DNA from: JBOHBN01 sp050698355
GTDB lineage: Bacteria > Actinomycetota > Actinomycetes > Streptosporangiales > WHST01
Assembly: GCA_050698355.1 (NCBI GenBank)
Contig: JBOHBN010000437.1
Span: forward strand, 1-32,189
Direction of reading: 5' to 3'
Length of the DNA stretch: 32,189 nt
Part shown: positions 1 through 6,271 of the stretch, in pieces
How the letters are laid out: every line of letters starts with the position of its first letter
Position numbering within the stretch: position 1 is the first letter of the stretch
The notes under the pieces: model-generated
Databases searched by the model: none
What the model was told of the DNA's origin: nothing
What the model saw: only the letters and a program-made list of their open reading frames with translations
Translations under genes and position numbers: made by a program

Positions 1-432
1 CACACCGACCCGGGTTCCGCGTTCCCGTGGGACCACTTCATGGCTCTCGTTCACGGCAGCACACCGGAGGTAGATGACGTGGGACACGTCGACAGCATCA
101 GCGACAAGGCCGCGCGTGACATCGCGCTGGCGCTCGCGAACCTCGACGCTATCGAGATCCCTGACGAGCTACACGCCGCCCACAAGGGCAACACGACGTG
201 GCGGGTGAAACTCGGCCTGCGCGGCGCGTGGCAGCAGGCGTACACCGGCAGGCGCTACGCCAAGGCCAACAACGGGCTGCTGAAGAACATCGCGAAGCAG
301 GTTGGTGTCGACGAGCAGGCGATCGTCGCCGGTGTCCTCGAGGGACTCGACCCGACCGCGATCGCCGAGGCGATCCCGGGCGACATGGCCGAGCAGGTCG
401 TCGACATCCTCGCCCAGCGGCTGCAGTCCTGA
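1..432 (+). CDS. endolysin, N-acetylmuramoyl-L-alanine amidase (C-terminal part)
   Basis: The reading frame is already open at base 1, so the gene begins outside the window. The first residues, HTDPGSAFPWDHFM, match the end of Amidase_2/PGRP-type amidase domains (the H-DPG-FPW signature near the last zinc ligand). Such enzymes cut the bond between N-acetylmuramate and the stem peptide. About 120 residues follow: a charged helical stretch, then an Ala/Ile-rich C-terminus (roughly the last 50 residues) that may bind the wall. The stop TGA shares one base with the next ATG (TGATG), so the next gene is probably translationally coupled. A peptidase and a holin follow, which makes this a lysis cassette. 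Family assignment rests on the short catalytic remnant plus context. Confidence 0.72.
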   Translation, partial: HTDPGSAFPWDHFMALVHGSTPEVDDVGHVDSISDKAARDIALALANLDAIEIPDELHAAHKGNTTWRVKLGLRGAWQQAYTGRRYAKANNGLLKNIAKQVGVDEQAIVAGVLEGLDPTAIAEAIPGDMAEQVVDILAQRLQS

Positions 433-1313
433 TGGCCGGCAAGCTCGGTAGGCTTCCCCCGCATCCGGAGTCGACGCACCCGCGGTTGAAGCTCGGCCGG
501 TACCTCACCTCAGCGTTGCCAGAACCTCCCGTGTCGGTCGACTGGTACTCACAGGTGACCGACTGGCCGATGTATGGCAACGACGACTGGGGCGACTGCG
601 TGCTCGCCGCGATCGGCCACGAGATCGAGTCCCGCACCCACTACGGGCAGGGCCAGACCGTCGAGATCCCGCCGCAGGCCGTGCTCGACGCCTACACGGC
701 AGTGACCGGCTTCGACCCGGACGCCGGACCACCGGGCCAGAACCCGACTGACCGTGGCACGAACATGCAGGACGCGCTCGGCTACTGGCGGCACACCGGC
801 GTCGGCGGGCACACGATCCTCGTGTTCGCGCAGGTCGACGAGGAAAACCAGATCAGGCAGGCCGTCAACCTGTTCGGCGCCGTGGGGCTCGGCATCACCG
901 TCACCCGCGACATGATGGACGACTTCGACGCAGGGAAGCCGTGGACACGCGCGTCGGGTCAGCGGCTCGGCGGGCACGCCGTCCCCGCCGTCGGATACGA
1001 CGACCAGTACGTGTACGTCGTGTCGTGGGCCAGAATCCAGCCGATGACGTGGGCGTGTTTCCGCCAGTGCGTCGAGGAATGCTGGTGTTCGGTCACCCGC
1101 GACTGGCTCGACTCCAGTGGCCAGGACCCGCAGGGCCTCGACCTCGCCAAGCTCGGCGACGACTTCACGAACCTGACCGGCCAGCCAGCGCCCGTCCCGC
1201 AACCCACACCCACCCCGACCCCGCCGCCGGACCCTAAGCCGGGCGGCTGCCTGCCGGTCGTCTCCCTCGGCCTCACGGCAGTCGCCCGTCGCCTCGCCAG
1301 AAAGGCACACTGA
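432..1313 (+). CDS. papain-like cysteine peptidase in the lysis cassette
   Basis: 293 aa, starting at the ATG that overlaps the amidase stop. The core looks like a C1/C39-type papain fold: YGNDDWGDCVLAA puts the likely nucleophile at Cys56, GGHAVPAVGYD gives the likely catalytic His182, and VVSWA near residue 199 sits where related proteins have a small residue after Trp. A Pro/Thr-rich linker (about 254-275) leads to a short hydrophobic, basic tail. Proteins of this type are common in actinophage genomes, but their substrate is mostly unproven. Between amidase and holin, a second wall-cutting endopeptidase or a lysis accessory is the simplest guess. A structural or processing role is possible. 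Fold assignment is from motif recognition only. Confidence 0.62.
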   Translation: MAGKLGRLPPHPESTHPRLKLGRYLTSALPEPPVSVDWYSQVTDWPMYGNDDWGDCVLAAIGHEIESRTHYGQGQTVEIPPQAVLDAYTAVTGFDPDAGPPGQNPTDRGTNMQDALGYWRHTGVGGHTILVFAQVDEENQIRQAVNLFGAVGLGITVTRDMMDDFDAGKPWTRASGQRLGGHAVPAVGYDDQYVYVVSWARIQPMTWACFRQCVEECWCSVTRDWLDSSGQDPQGLDLAKLGDDFTNLTGQPAPVPQPTPTPTPPPDPKPGGCLPVVSLGLTAVARRLARKAH

Positions 1314-1315
1314 CC

Positions 1316-1627
1316 ATGGATACAGCGCAGTTGATGTTGCTCACCTCTCTCGCCGTGTCGGCGTTGACCGGCGTCGCCATCCCGTTCCTGGTCTCAGCCG
1401 TCACCCACGCGCAGGCCCCGGTCGCGCTCAAGTCGGGGCTCGCGTTCGCGTTGTCCGCACTCTCGGGCGTGCTGACCACCGTCGTATGGGCGTCCGGTGA
1501 ACGCTGGCAGGACTATGTGCTAGCGATCGTGTCGGCGTGGGCGCTGGCGATCGTCACCCACTACTCCGGTGCCACCGAACCCGTCAAGCAACGCACAGCT
1601 AACGTCGGGGTCGGGAGGCGAACCTGA
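1316..1627 (+). CDS. holin-like membrane protein
   Basis: 103 aa, starting 2 bases after the peptidase stop. Three hydrophobic segments are visible: about residues 6-27, 37-57 and 66-82, followed by a short charged tail ending GVGRRT. Small size, three predicted membrane spans, a basic C-terminus and a place directly after two wall hydrolase genes fit a class I-type holin, which would open the membrane for the endolysin. The stop overlaps the next start as TGATG. Holins share little sequence, so the call relies on topology and position. Confidence 0.62.
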   Translation: MDTAQLMLLTSLAVSALTGVAIPFLVSAVTHAQAPVALKSGLAFALSALSGVLTTVVWASGERWQDYVLAIVSAWALAIVTHYSGATEPVKQRTANVGVGRRT

Positions 1628-1956
1628 TGGCATTCGAGACTGCGGTGCTGAACTCGGCCGTGAGCGGCGCGACCGGTGACCTGGTGGACATGTCGCTGCA
1701 CACCGCCGACCCGGGCGGTACGGGCGCTAGTGAGGTGTCGGGTGGCTCGTACGCGCGGCAGTCGAGCGCGTGGGGTTCGGCATCGGCCGGTTCGCAGAGC
1801 AGAAGCGAGACGTTCGACGTGCCCGCATCCACGACTGTCTCCTACGTCGGCTTCTGGGACTCCAGCACCTGGCAGGGCGGGTTCGCGGTTGACACGGCGG
1901 AGACCTGGTCGAACGCTGGCACGGCGGACGTGACCGCCACCGTCACCGCGAGCTAG
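1627..1956 (+). CDS. small tail/fibre-type structural protein
   Basis: 109 aa, ATG overlapping the holin stop by one base. It is rich in Ser, Thr, Gly and Ala with few charges, and contains HTADPGGTGASEVSGGSYAR near residue 25. That pattern recurs in actinophage and mycobacteriophage small tail-associated proteins encoded beside fibre genes. The composition suggests a beta-rich extracellular domain. It has no signal peptide, as expected for a virion component. Position between the holin and a larger repeat-containing protein suggests both belong to a late-expressed tail tip or fibre set. Function is inferred. Confidence 0.5.
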   Translation: MAFETAVLNSAVSGATGDLVDMSLHTADPGGTGASEVSGGSYARQSSAWGSASAGSQSRSETFDVPASTTVSYVGFWDSSTWQGGFAVDTAETWSNAGTADVTATVTAS

Positions 1957-1966
1957 GCCCCCGACC

Positions 1967-3355
1967 GTGGCTATTACGGTCCGCGATGCGCAGGCGGCGA
2001 TGGAGCCTGGCGACTCCGGCACCATCGACGTTCCCGTTCCCGGTAACTCTGACGGCGACATGCTGGTGCTCGCTGTCCGTACGGCGGTGGACGACGCCAG
2101 CCCCACTGTCTCCGGCTGGACGCAGGAACAGGTATCTGACGACTACCCCAGCCAAGCCGACGGTGTCACCACCATCCTGACGAGGGTCGCCAGCGGCGAG
2201 CCGTCCTCGTACACGGTCGATCTCGGCGGGTCGTGGATATCGGCGTCAGCGGCCGTAATGCTCGCGCTAGCGAACGTAGACGCGGTAGGGACGAGCGGGA
2301 AAACCAATCCGGGTGGAGGTCTGCAAACCTCCAACCCGGGTGTCAGCCTCTCCGGGGTCGGCGCGGGCGACTTCGTCGTGCAGGTGTTCGGCACGACCCT
2401 GGACTCGTGGGACGGTTCCTCCTACACCCTGTCCGGCCCGGGCGGGCAGTGGAGCGACGACGGGTACGCGTCCGCGTCCGGCAGCGACCCGGTGCCGTCG
2501 GTGCTCGCCACGACCGCCACGGGGGCGGGAAGCGCACCTACCGCGTCCACCGACGGCGAGGCGGTCGCGTGGGCGATGGCCGCTGTCACCTTCACGCCTG
2601 CGGCCGTCAGTGAAGAGCACAGCCTGTCGGTGACGGCCGGCATCGGGATTAGCGGTACTGTCGCTGAGGCCAAGACCACTGGTCTCGCGGGTAGCGGTGG
2701 CCTCAGCCTCGCCAAAGGGTTCGGTGAGGCGAAGACCATCCCGCTGGCAAGCTCGACGGCCGTGACCGTCGACGTGGATGCGGGGCAAACCAAGGCCGCC
2801 CACCTGGATGCGGCCACACAGCTCACCCTCACCGGTCAGGCGGTCGAGGAGAAGTCGGCCAGCCTCCCGGCGGGCACCGGTGTCGGGCTCACGGTGGACG
2901 GCGGCCAGTCCAAGACGGCGCCGCTCGCAGCCGACGCGGCGCTGACGCTCGACACCGCGGCGGGCATCACGGTCCACGAGGCAGGCGTCCTCAATGTGAC
3001 CGCCTTCATCGCCCTCGACACGGCCGTGGCCCTCGTGAAGGCCGGAGCCCTCGACGCCGCGGTGGATCTCGGTCTCGCCGCCGTGGCCACGGCGACGAAC
3101 ACAATCCGCGACCTGACCATCGTCGGCACCGGCGACCCGATAACACACTGGACCGCTGCCGCACCCGACAGTCGATGGCTGCCCGCCGCGCCGACTACAC
3201 GCGCCTGGCCCGCGACCGCCCCCACTGGCCGCGCCTACACCGCCACGACACCACGGACGGAATGGGCCACCAGCGAGGCCGCCTCACACTGGCAGGCGGC
3301 GACCCCGGCCACACGCTGGGCCGTGACCGCGCCGACCAGACAGGACCCGCGATGA
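1967..3355 (+). CDS. repeat-containing tail fibre / receptor-binding candidate
   Basis: 462 aa from a GTG start. Three parts are visible. Residues 1-210 form a Gly/Ser/Val-rich, probably beta-sandwich domain. Residues about 220-380 form roughly eight repeats with an exact 20-residue spacing: Leu starts units at 220, 240, 260, 280, 300 and 320, and several units contain E/Q-x-K near position 16. Residues about 395-458 form a Trp/Ala/Pro/Thr tract of 9-10 residue units such as WLPAAPTTR and WQAATPATR. This architecture fits an elongated fibre stalk or surface-binding tail protein. The next gene starts inside the stop (ATGA). No family name is recognised. Confidence 0.55.
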   Translation: MAITVRDAQAAMEPGDSGTIDVPVPGNSDGDMLVLAVRTAVDDASPTVSGWTQEQVSDDYPSQADGVTTILTRVASGEPSSYTVDLGGSWISASAAVMLALANVDAVGTSGKTNPGGGLQTSNPGVSLSGVGAGDFVVQVFGTTLDSWDGSSYTLSGPGGQWSDDGYASASGSDPVPSVLATTATGAGSAPTASTDGEAVAWAMAAVTFTPAAVSEEHSLSVTAGIGISGTVAEAKTTGLAGSGGLSLAKGFGEAKTIPLASSTAVTVDVDAGQTKAAHLDAATQLTLTGQAVEEKSASLPAGTGVGLTVDGGQSKTAPLAADAALTLDTAAGITVHEAGVLNVTAFIALDTAVALVKAGALDAAVDLGLAAVATATNTIRDLTIVGTGDPITHWTAAAPDSRWLPAAPTTRAWPATAPTGRAYTATTPRTEWATSEAASHWQAATPATRWAVTAPTRQDPR

Positions 3356-3654
3356 AGATCCCCGCCGTCTCCACCGAGTACGTGTACTCGACGATCACCG
3401 CCGACCACGACATCACCGGCGACACCGCCGAGGTCGCCGCGCCGCTCAAGGCCGCGGCCCCGTCCACATGGACATCGGCGACCGTCACCGGTGTCGCCGA
3501 CAACGGCGACGGCACGTGGACAGCCACGGTTCGGATCCTCCTCGGCTCCGACGGCGACATGACCCTCACCGCCGGCACGTACGACTACTGGCTGAGACTG
3601 ACCGACACCCCGGAGAAACCGGCCCGCAACGCCGGGCCCATCCAGGTCACCTGA
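3352..3654 (+). CDS. small virion-associated protein, last gene of the late operon
   Basis: 100 aa. The ATG at 3352 overlaps the stop of the previous gene (ATGA), which decides the start against longer in-frame openings. The protein alternates hydrophobic and polar residues (TATVRILLGSDGDMTLT, YDYWLRLTDTPEKPARN), consistent with one small immunoglobulin-like beta domain. Proteins of this size and pattern often sit at the end of actinophage tail operons. It is followed within 20 bases by a strong terminator, so it closes the late transcript. Function is not recognised. Confidence 0.5.
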   Translation: MKIPAVSTEYVYSTITADHDITGDTAEVAAPLKAAAPSTWTSATVTGVADNGDGTWTATVRILLGSDGDMTLTAGTYDYWLRLTDTPEKPARNAGPIQVT

Positions 3655-3672
3655 CCCGCCCTCGCACAGCAA

Positions 3673-3718
3673 AGCGCCCCTGGCCTCCTCCCCCCACGGG
3701 AGGACCAGGGGCGCTCTT
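3673..3718. terminator. strong hairpin terminator between convergent genes
   Basis: An 11-bp perfect inverted repeat (AGCGCCCCTGG at 3673-3683 with its complement at 3705-3715) is extended inward by CCTCC/GGAGG with one bulged base. The right side continues TCTTCT and the left side is preceded by AAA. It lies between the rightward late operon and the leftward gene at 3734, so it probably stops transcription from both sides. The U-tract is weak, as is common in high-GC actinobacteria. Confidence 0.8.
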
Positions 3719-3733
3719 CTCGCGTGTCCGAGG

Positions 3734-4333
3734 CTAGCTCATGGACGCGCACACGACGTACGCCTTCAGCGTCGGGTTGTTGGACGTCGGCGTGCGGTCC
3801 TGGGCAGCGACGACTGTCCAGCCGTTCGCCGAGTAGGTGCCGTCACCGTTGGACTTGAGCACCGGGCCGGACTGCTTCACCGACACGGCGTCGCGGTGCG
3901 CGCCCGCGACCTGGAAGCCGCCCGCGACCGCGGTCTGCCCGGCCTCGCAGTTCGTCGAGACCGTGGTGACGGGGCCGTCCATCGCCGCCTCGCGGGAGTG
4001 CGCGGTCGGGTTGTGGAGACCCCCGCCGCCCTTGCCGCCCTGCGACTTGATGAGCGCGATGGTGTTCGGCGCCAGGTCGTACGGGCCGATGGTGCCACCC
4101 TTCAGCTCCGCCCACGAACCCAGATGGTAGTGGCCGCGAACCGAGGCCGAGTGGAGCTGGTGCGCGCGGACCGAGTTCGGGCGGATCTGCGACCCGTTGA
4201 TCTTCGACGCGGCGACGGCACCCGAGGCGCCGGACACGACCAGGCCGCAGCCGAGACCAACCGCGATCGCCGCGTTGCGGTGCCGGCCGGCGAACGCCGA
4301 CAGTCTCCGCAGGATGTGCGCGTGCTTGGGCAT
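3734..4333 (-). CDS. secreted or membrane-anchored protein, likely lysogeny moron
   Basis: 199 aa. The ATG at 4333 is preferred over an upstream TTG because AGGAAAGG lies at a suitable distance. The N-terminus is basic (PKHAHILRRL), followed by the hydrophobic stretch AAIAVGLGCGLVVSGASGAVA (split by a Gly/Cys pair) and then ASK, so it looks like a signal peptide or anchor. The mature part begins KINGSQIRPNSVRAHQL, a pattern seen in actinobacterial secreted proteins with short degenerate N-S/G repeats. A Gly-rich hinge and a C-terminal domain with two Cys follow. The gene is isolated, reversed relative to the late genes and has its own promoter-like -10, which fits expression during lysogeny. 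Function is unknown. Confidence 0.6.
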   Translation of the reverse strand: MPKHAHILRRLSAFAGRHRNAAIAVGLGCGLVVSGASGAVAASKINGSQIRPNSVRAHQLHSASVRGHYHLGSWAELKGGTIGPYDLAPNTIALIKSQGGKGGGGLHNPTAHSREAAMDGPVTTVSTNCEAGQTAVAGGFQVAGAHRDAVSVKQSGPVLKSNGDGTYSANGWTVVAAQDRTPTSNNPTLKAYVVCASMS

Positions 4334-4386
4334 GTGCAACCTTTCCTCTCCTTCGATGGTCCCCCTGACCGCCTATCGGCCGGGGA

Positions 4387-4392
4387 AGTATA
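4387..4392 (-). promoter_or_regulatory. possible -10 element for the secreted-protein gene
   Basis: Read on the minus strand this is TATACT, a good sigma70-type -10, about 55 bases upstream of the ATG at 4333. No convincing -35 lies at 16-18 bases, so the promoter may be weak, activator-dependent or read by another sigma factor. It lies just downstream of the stop of the DUF2637-like gene, which would give the secreted protein an independent transcript. Confidence 0.35.
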
Positions 4393-4409
4393 GGTGTTAC
4401 CGAACGGAC

Positions 4410-5054
4410 TCACGCGGCCCGCAAGCGGCCGACCTCCGCGCGGGCTTCAGATACGCGCTGCTCCCACCACCGGCGGGACCAACCCTCCCGCATCAGCTCG
4501 TTGTAGTCGGGTCGCCATGCGGGGTCCGCCCGTATCGCGTCCGTAAGCTCCCGCACGGCATTGTTCTTGGAGGGCCCGCGTGCGGGCCGTGCGGCCGCGG
4601 GAGCCTCCGCAGGCACTGCTGTCGACGCGGACGCCTGTGCGGGCCCGCGGACGGTCGTGCGGACTTCCGCGTGCGGGCGTGCGACGCCCGACTGGATCGC
4701 CACCAGATGCGACAGCCCGTAGGCCAGCAGCACGGGAACGGTGCCGTACGCGACCGCCACTGGTACCGGCAGGCCGGCCTCCGAGAGCGCATGCCAGGTG
4801 TTCAGCCCCACCGATGTGGAGCCGGCGATGAGGAGCACACCCCACGCCCACGCCCTGGCCGTGCGGGACCTGCGCGCGGAGAGGACCTCGTACAGGCCCA
4901 TCAGCGCCGCCCCGTCCAACACCAGCGGGTAGACGGGCCGCAGCGCGCCGGCGGCGGGCTGCACAGCAGCGGCGATCCCCGCGTACGACAGGGCCATGGC
5001 CCCGCCCATCACCGCGACGGTGACGGTTCTAGCGACCCAACCGGGCCTGTCCAC
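4410..5054 (-). CDS. DUF2637-like four-helix membrane protein of integrative elements
   Basis: 214 aa from a GTG preceded by GGAAGGAG with good spacing, which rules out the long in-frame upstream extension. Four hydrophobic segments are visible (about 8-31, 41-58, 67-88, 94-118), then a soluble Ala/Arg-rich tail ending with a basic-aromatic helix (SRRWWEQRVSEARAEVGRL). This matches the DUF2637 family, which is abundant in Streptomyces and other actinomycete integrative conjugative elements and encoded beside FtsK/TraB translocases. Its biochemical role is not established; a membrane partner in DNA transfer or spread is an inference from context. It is the last gene of the leftward operon and overlaps its upstream neighbour by 26 bases. 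Confidence 0.68.
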   Translation of the reverse strand: MDRPGWVARTVTVAVMGGAMALSYAGIAAAVQPAAGALRPVYPLVLDGAALMGLYEVLSARRSRTARAWAWGVLLIAGSTSVGLNTWHALSEAGLPVPVAVAYGTVPVLLAYGLSHLVAIQSGVARPHAEVRTTVRGPAQASASTAVPAEAPAAARPARGPSKNNAVRELTDAIRADPAWRPDYNELMREGWSRRWWEQRVSEARAEVGRLRAA

Positions 5055-5322
5055 GGCCGTCTCCTTCCGGTAGCGCCCGCTGAACCGTGATGGACCGCTG
5101 CGGGCTGCGGACGACGCCCCGCACGACCCGCACCGGCTCCACGTGGCGTGCGGGCGGCCTGCGGGACGGGCGGGCCACACCACACGCGACACCGAAACCG
5201 ACCAGCACGACGCCGGTGGTGACCGCCGCCGCCACCGCACCGACCGACGCGGCCGCGGATATCAGCCACGCGAGTACGGCCACCAGGCCGGCGGCCGCGG
5301 CGGCGGCGGCGACGGCCCGCAT
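5029..5322 (-). CDS. small two-helix membrane protein
   Basis: 97 aa from the ATG at 5322, which overlaps the stop of the mIHF gene (TGATG) and is therefore probably coupled to it. A GTG one codon earlier is the alternative. The first half is two Ala/Val-rich membrane helices (about 2-21 and 26-48). The second half is basic, rich in Arg and Pro, and cytoplasmic by the positive-inside rule. It is not recognised by family. Similar short membrane proteins accompany spread (Spd) genes of actinomycete conjugative elements, so a role with the translocase is conceivable. Confidence 0.5.
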   Translation of the reverse strand: MRAVAAAAAAAGLVAVLAWLISAAASVGAVAAAVTTGVVLVGFGVACGVARPSRRPPARHVEPVRVVRGVVRSPQRSITVQRALPEGDGRGQARLGR

Positions 5323-5633
5323 CACACGCCCCGCAGCGCGTCGGCGAGGGCGGCGCGTTGACGCGTGCCGAGACCGGCGACACGACGTCGGGCGTTGATG
5401 CCGGCGGTCGCCATGAGCCGCTCGGCGCGGATCTTCCCGTAGCCGGGGACGGCGCGGACCAGCCGCGCGACACGGATACCGGCGACGGTCGGGTCTGTGG
5501 ATGCGTGGAGCATGTCGACCGGGTCCAGTCGCCCGTCAGCGACTCCGGTGAGAAGCTCGGCGCGGGCACGCCGCATCTCCAGGGCCTTCGCACGTGCGGC
5601 CTGGATTTGTTCGGGGTTCAAGTTCAGTGCCAT
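5322..5633 (-). CDS. actinobacterial-type integration host factor (mIHF-like)
   Basis: 103 aa. The ATG at 5633 is preceded by GGAAGGGAG. The sequence follows the mIHF pattern: an N-terminal helix starting MALNLNPEQ and rich in Arg/Ala, then VPGYGKIRAERLMATAGI and RRRVAGLGTRQRAALADAL, the helix-two-turn-helix DNA-binding core with the conserved PG-GK loop. Family members bend DNA; mycobacterial mIHF is required for phage L5 integration. Here the protein is encoded by the mobile element itself, about 4 kb from attP, which suggests a role in integration, excision or packing of transfer DNA. A chromosomal housekeeping copy is expected in the host but is outside the window. Confidence 0.82.
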   Translation of the reverse strand: MALNLNPEQIQAARAKALEMRRARAELLTGVADGRLDPVDMLHASTDPTVAGIRVARLVRAVPGYGKIRAERLMATAGINARRRVAGLGTRQRAALADALRGV

Positions 5634-5670
5634 TTGCTGTCTCCCTTCCTTGTCGTGGACACGGGGCAGC

Positions 5671-5862
5671 TCATCGGCTGCCCCGCCCGGCCGCGAAGCC
5701 GGCCTCGAAACCGGCCACGCGGCCGTCCTCATAGCCGTCCTCGAATCCGTCCTCATTGCCGTCGGCGTAGCCGGTCTTGTACGCCACGCAGCCGTACCGG
5801 TCGCAGTCGTCATCGCGGCAGGTGGCGTAGTCATGCCTGGAACCCACGGCGACGGCGGTCAC
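5671..5862 (-). CDS. small acidic GY(A)DG-repeat protein
   Basis: 63 aa from a GTG at 5862, with GGAGAGGAGG a few bases upstream. An N-terminal Cys pair region (YATCRDDDCDRYGC) precedes a repeated 4-residue pattern, aromatic-x-[DEA]-G: TGYADG, GFEDG, GYEDG, GFEAG, then a basic end. Proteins with this layout are frequently encoded in actinomycete integrative elements near ftsK/traB and are often annotated as mobile element transfer proteins, without biochemical proof. The start overlaps the stop of the preceding gene. The three Cys may bind a metal. Confidence 0.55.
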   Translation of the reverse strand: MTAVAVGSRHDYATCRDDDCDRYGCVAYKTGYADGNEDGFEDGYEDGRVAGFEAGFAAGRGSR

Positions 5863-6128
5863 CGGTGCCTCCTCTCCTTCTCGCGAGTGCGAGCGAGGGT
5901 CGTCCAGACCCGTCGCCCGTACCGGACCCGCCGGCCGGTGCCCCTACACCGGCGGCAGCGCCGCCACGCCCGCCCCGACGGCGACCGGAACTTGCCCGAC
6001 CCGCCGCACCGCCAGCACCTGGCGAACGGCCACACCGCGCACGCCGCCAGGTAACCGACCGTGACCACCAGGCCGCCGAGGACCAGCGGCCCGGTCGGGT
6101 CGCTAGCGGCAGCAAGCGTGACGGTCAC
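5859..6128 (-). CDS. membrane protein with DnaJ-type zinc finger
   Basis: 89 aa from a GTG at 6128 with AGGAGAGG upstream. One hydrophobic segment (about 14-34) is followed by CWRCGGSGK and CRRCRGTG, two CxxCxGxG motifs as in the zinc-binding domain of DnaJ, then a very basic tail. The arrangement (one membrane span plus a half DnaJ zinc finger) recurs in actinomycete conjugative element operons next to the translocase. A role in anchoring nucleic acid or protein at the membrane is an inference. It lies just downstream of the heptamer repeat array and overlaps the next gene by 4 bases. Confidence 0.55.
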   Translation of the reverse strand: MTVTLAAASDPTGPLVLGGLVVTVGYLAACAVWPFARCWRCGGSGKFRSPSGRAWRRCRRCRGTGRRVRYGRRVWTTLARTREKERRHR

Positions 6129-6168
6129 GGGCCAACCTCTCCTGGGTTTTCGAACGCGTGGACGAATA

Positions 6169-6271
6169 GCCGCTAGGTGCTAGGTGCCGAGTCGTAGGCC
6201 GATCTTGGGGCCTAGCAGAGGTGCTAGGTCCCGCCGGTCCGGCCGCTAGGTGCTAGGTGCCTGCTAGGCGC
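6169..6271. repeat. heptamer direct-repeat array, candidate transfer locus (clt-like)
   Basis: Copies of GCTAGGTGC lie at 6172-6180, 6179-6187, 6245-6253 and 6252-6260, near copies at 6223-6231 (GCTAGGTCC) and 6263-6271 (GCTAGGCGC), and an inverted core at 6211-6216. Paired copies overlap, giving a 7-bp period. The 20-bp blocks 6169-6188 and 6242-6261 are identical. The last copy covers the stop codon of the ftsK/traB gene. In Streptomyces conjugative plasmids the TraB-binding clt site consists of short direct repeats next to traB, so position and architecture fit, although the unit sequence is different from the published 8-mers. Confidence 0.6.

Noticed and set aside
198..431. Extended N-terminus of the papain-like peptidase
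   Set aside because: The extension lies over the amidase gene, is Arg-rich and non-protein-like; ATG 432 is coupled to the amidase stop.
549..1310. Antisense frame opposite the papain-like peptidase
   Set aside because: Mirror of a well-supported sense gene with clear motifs and coupled neighbours.
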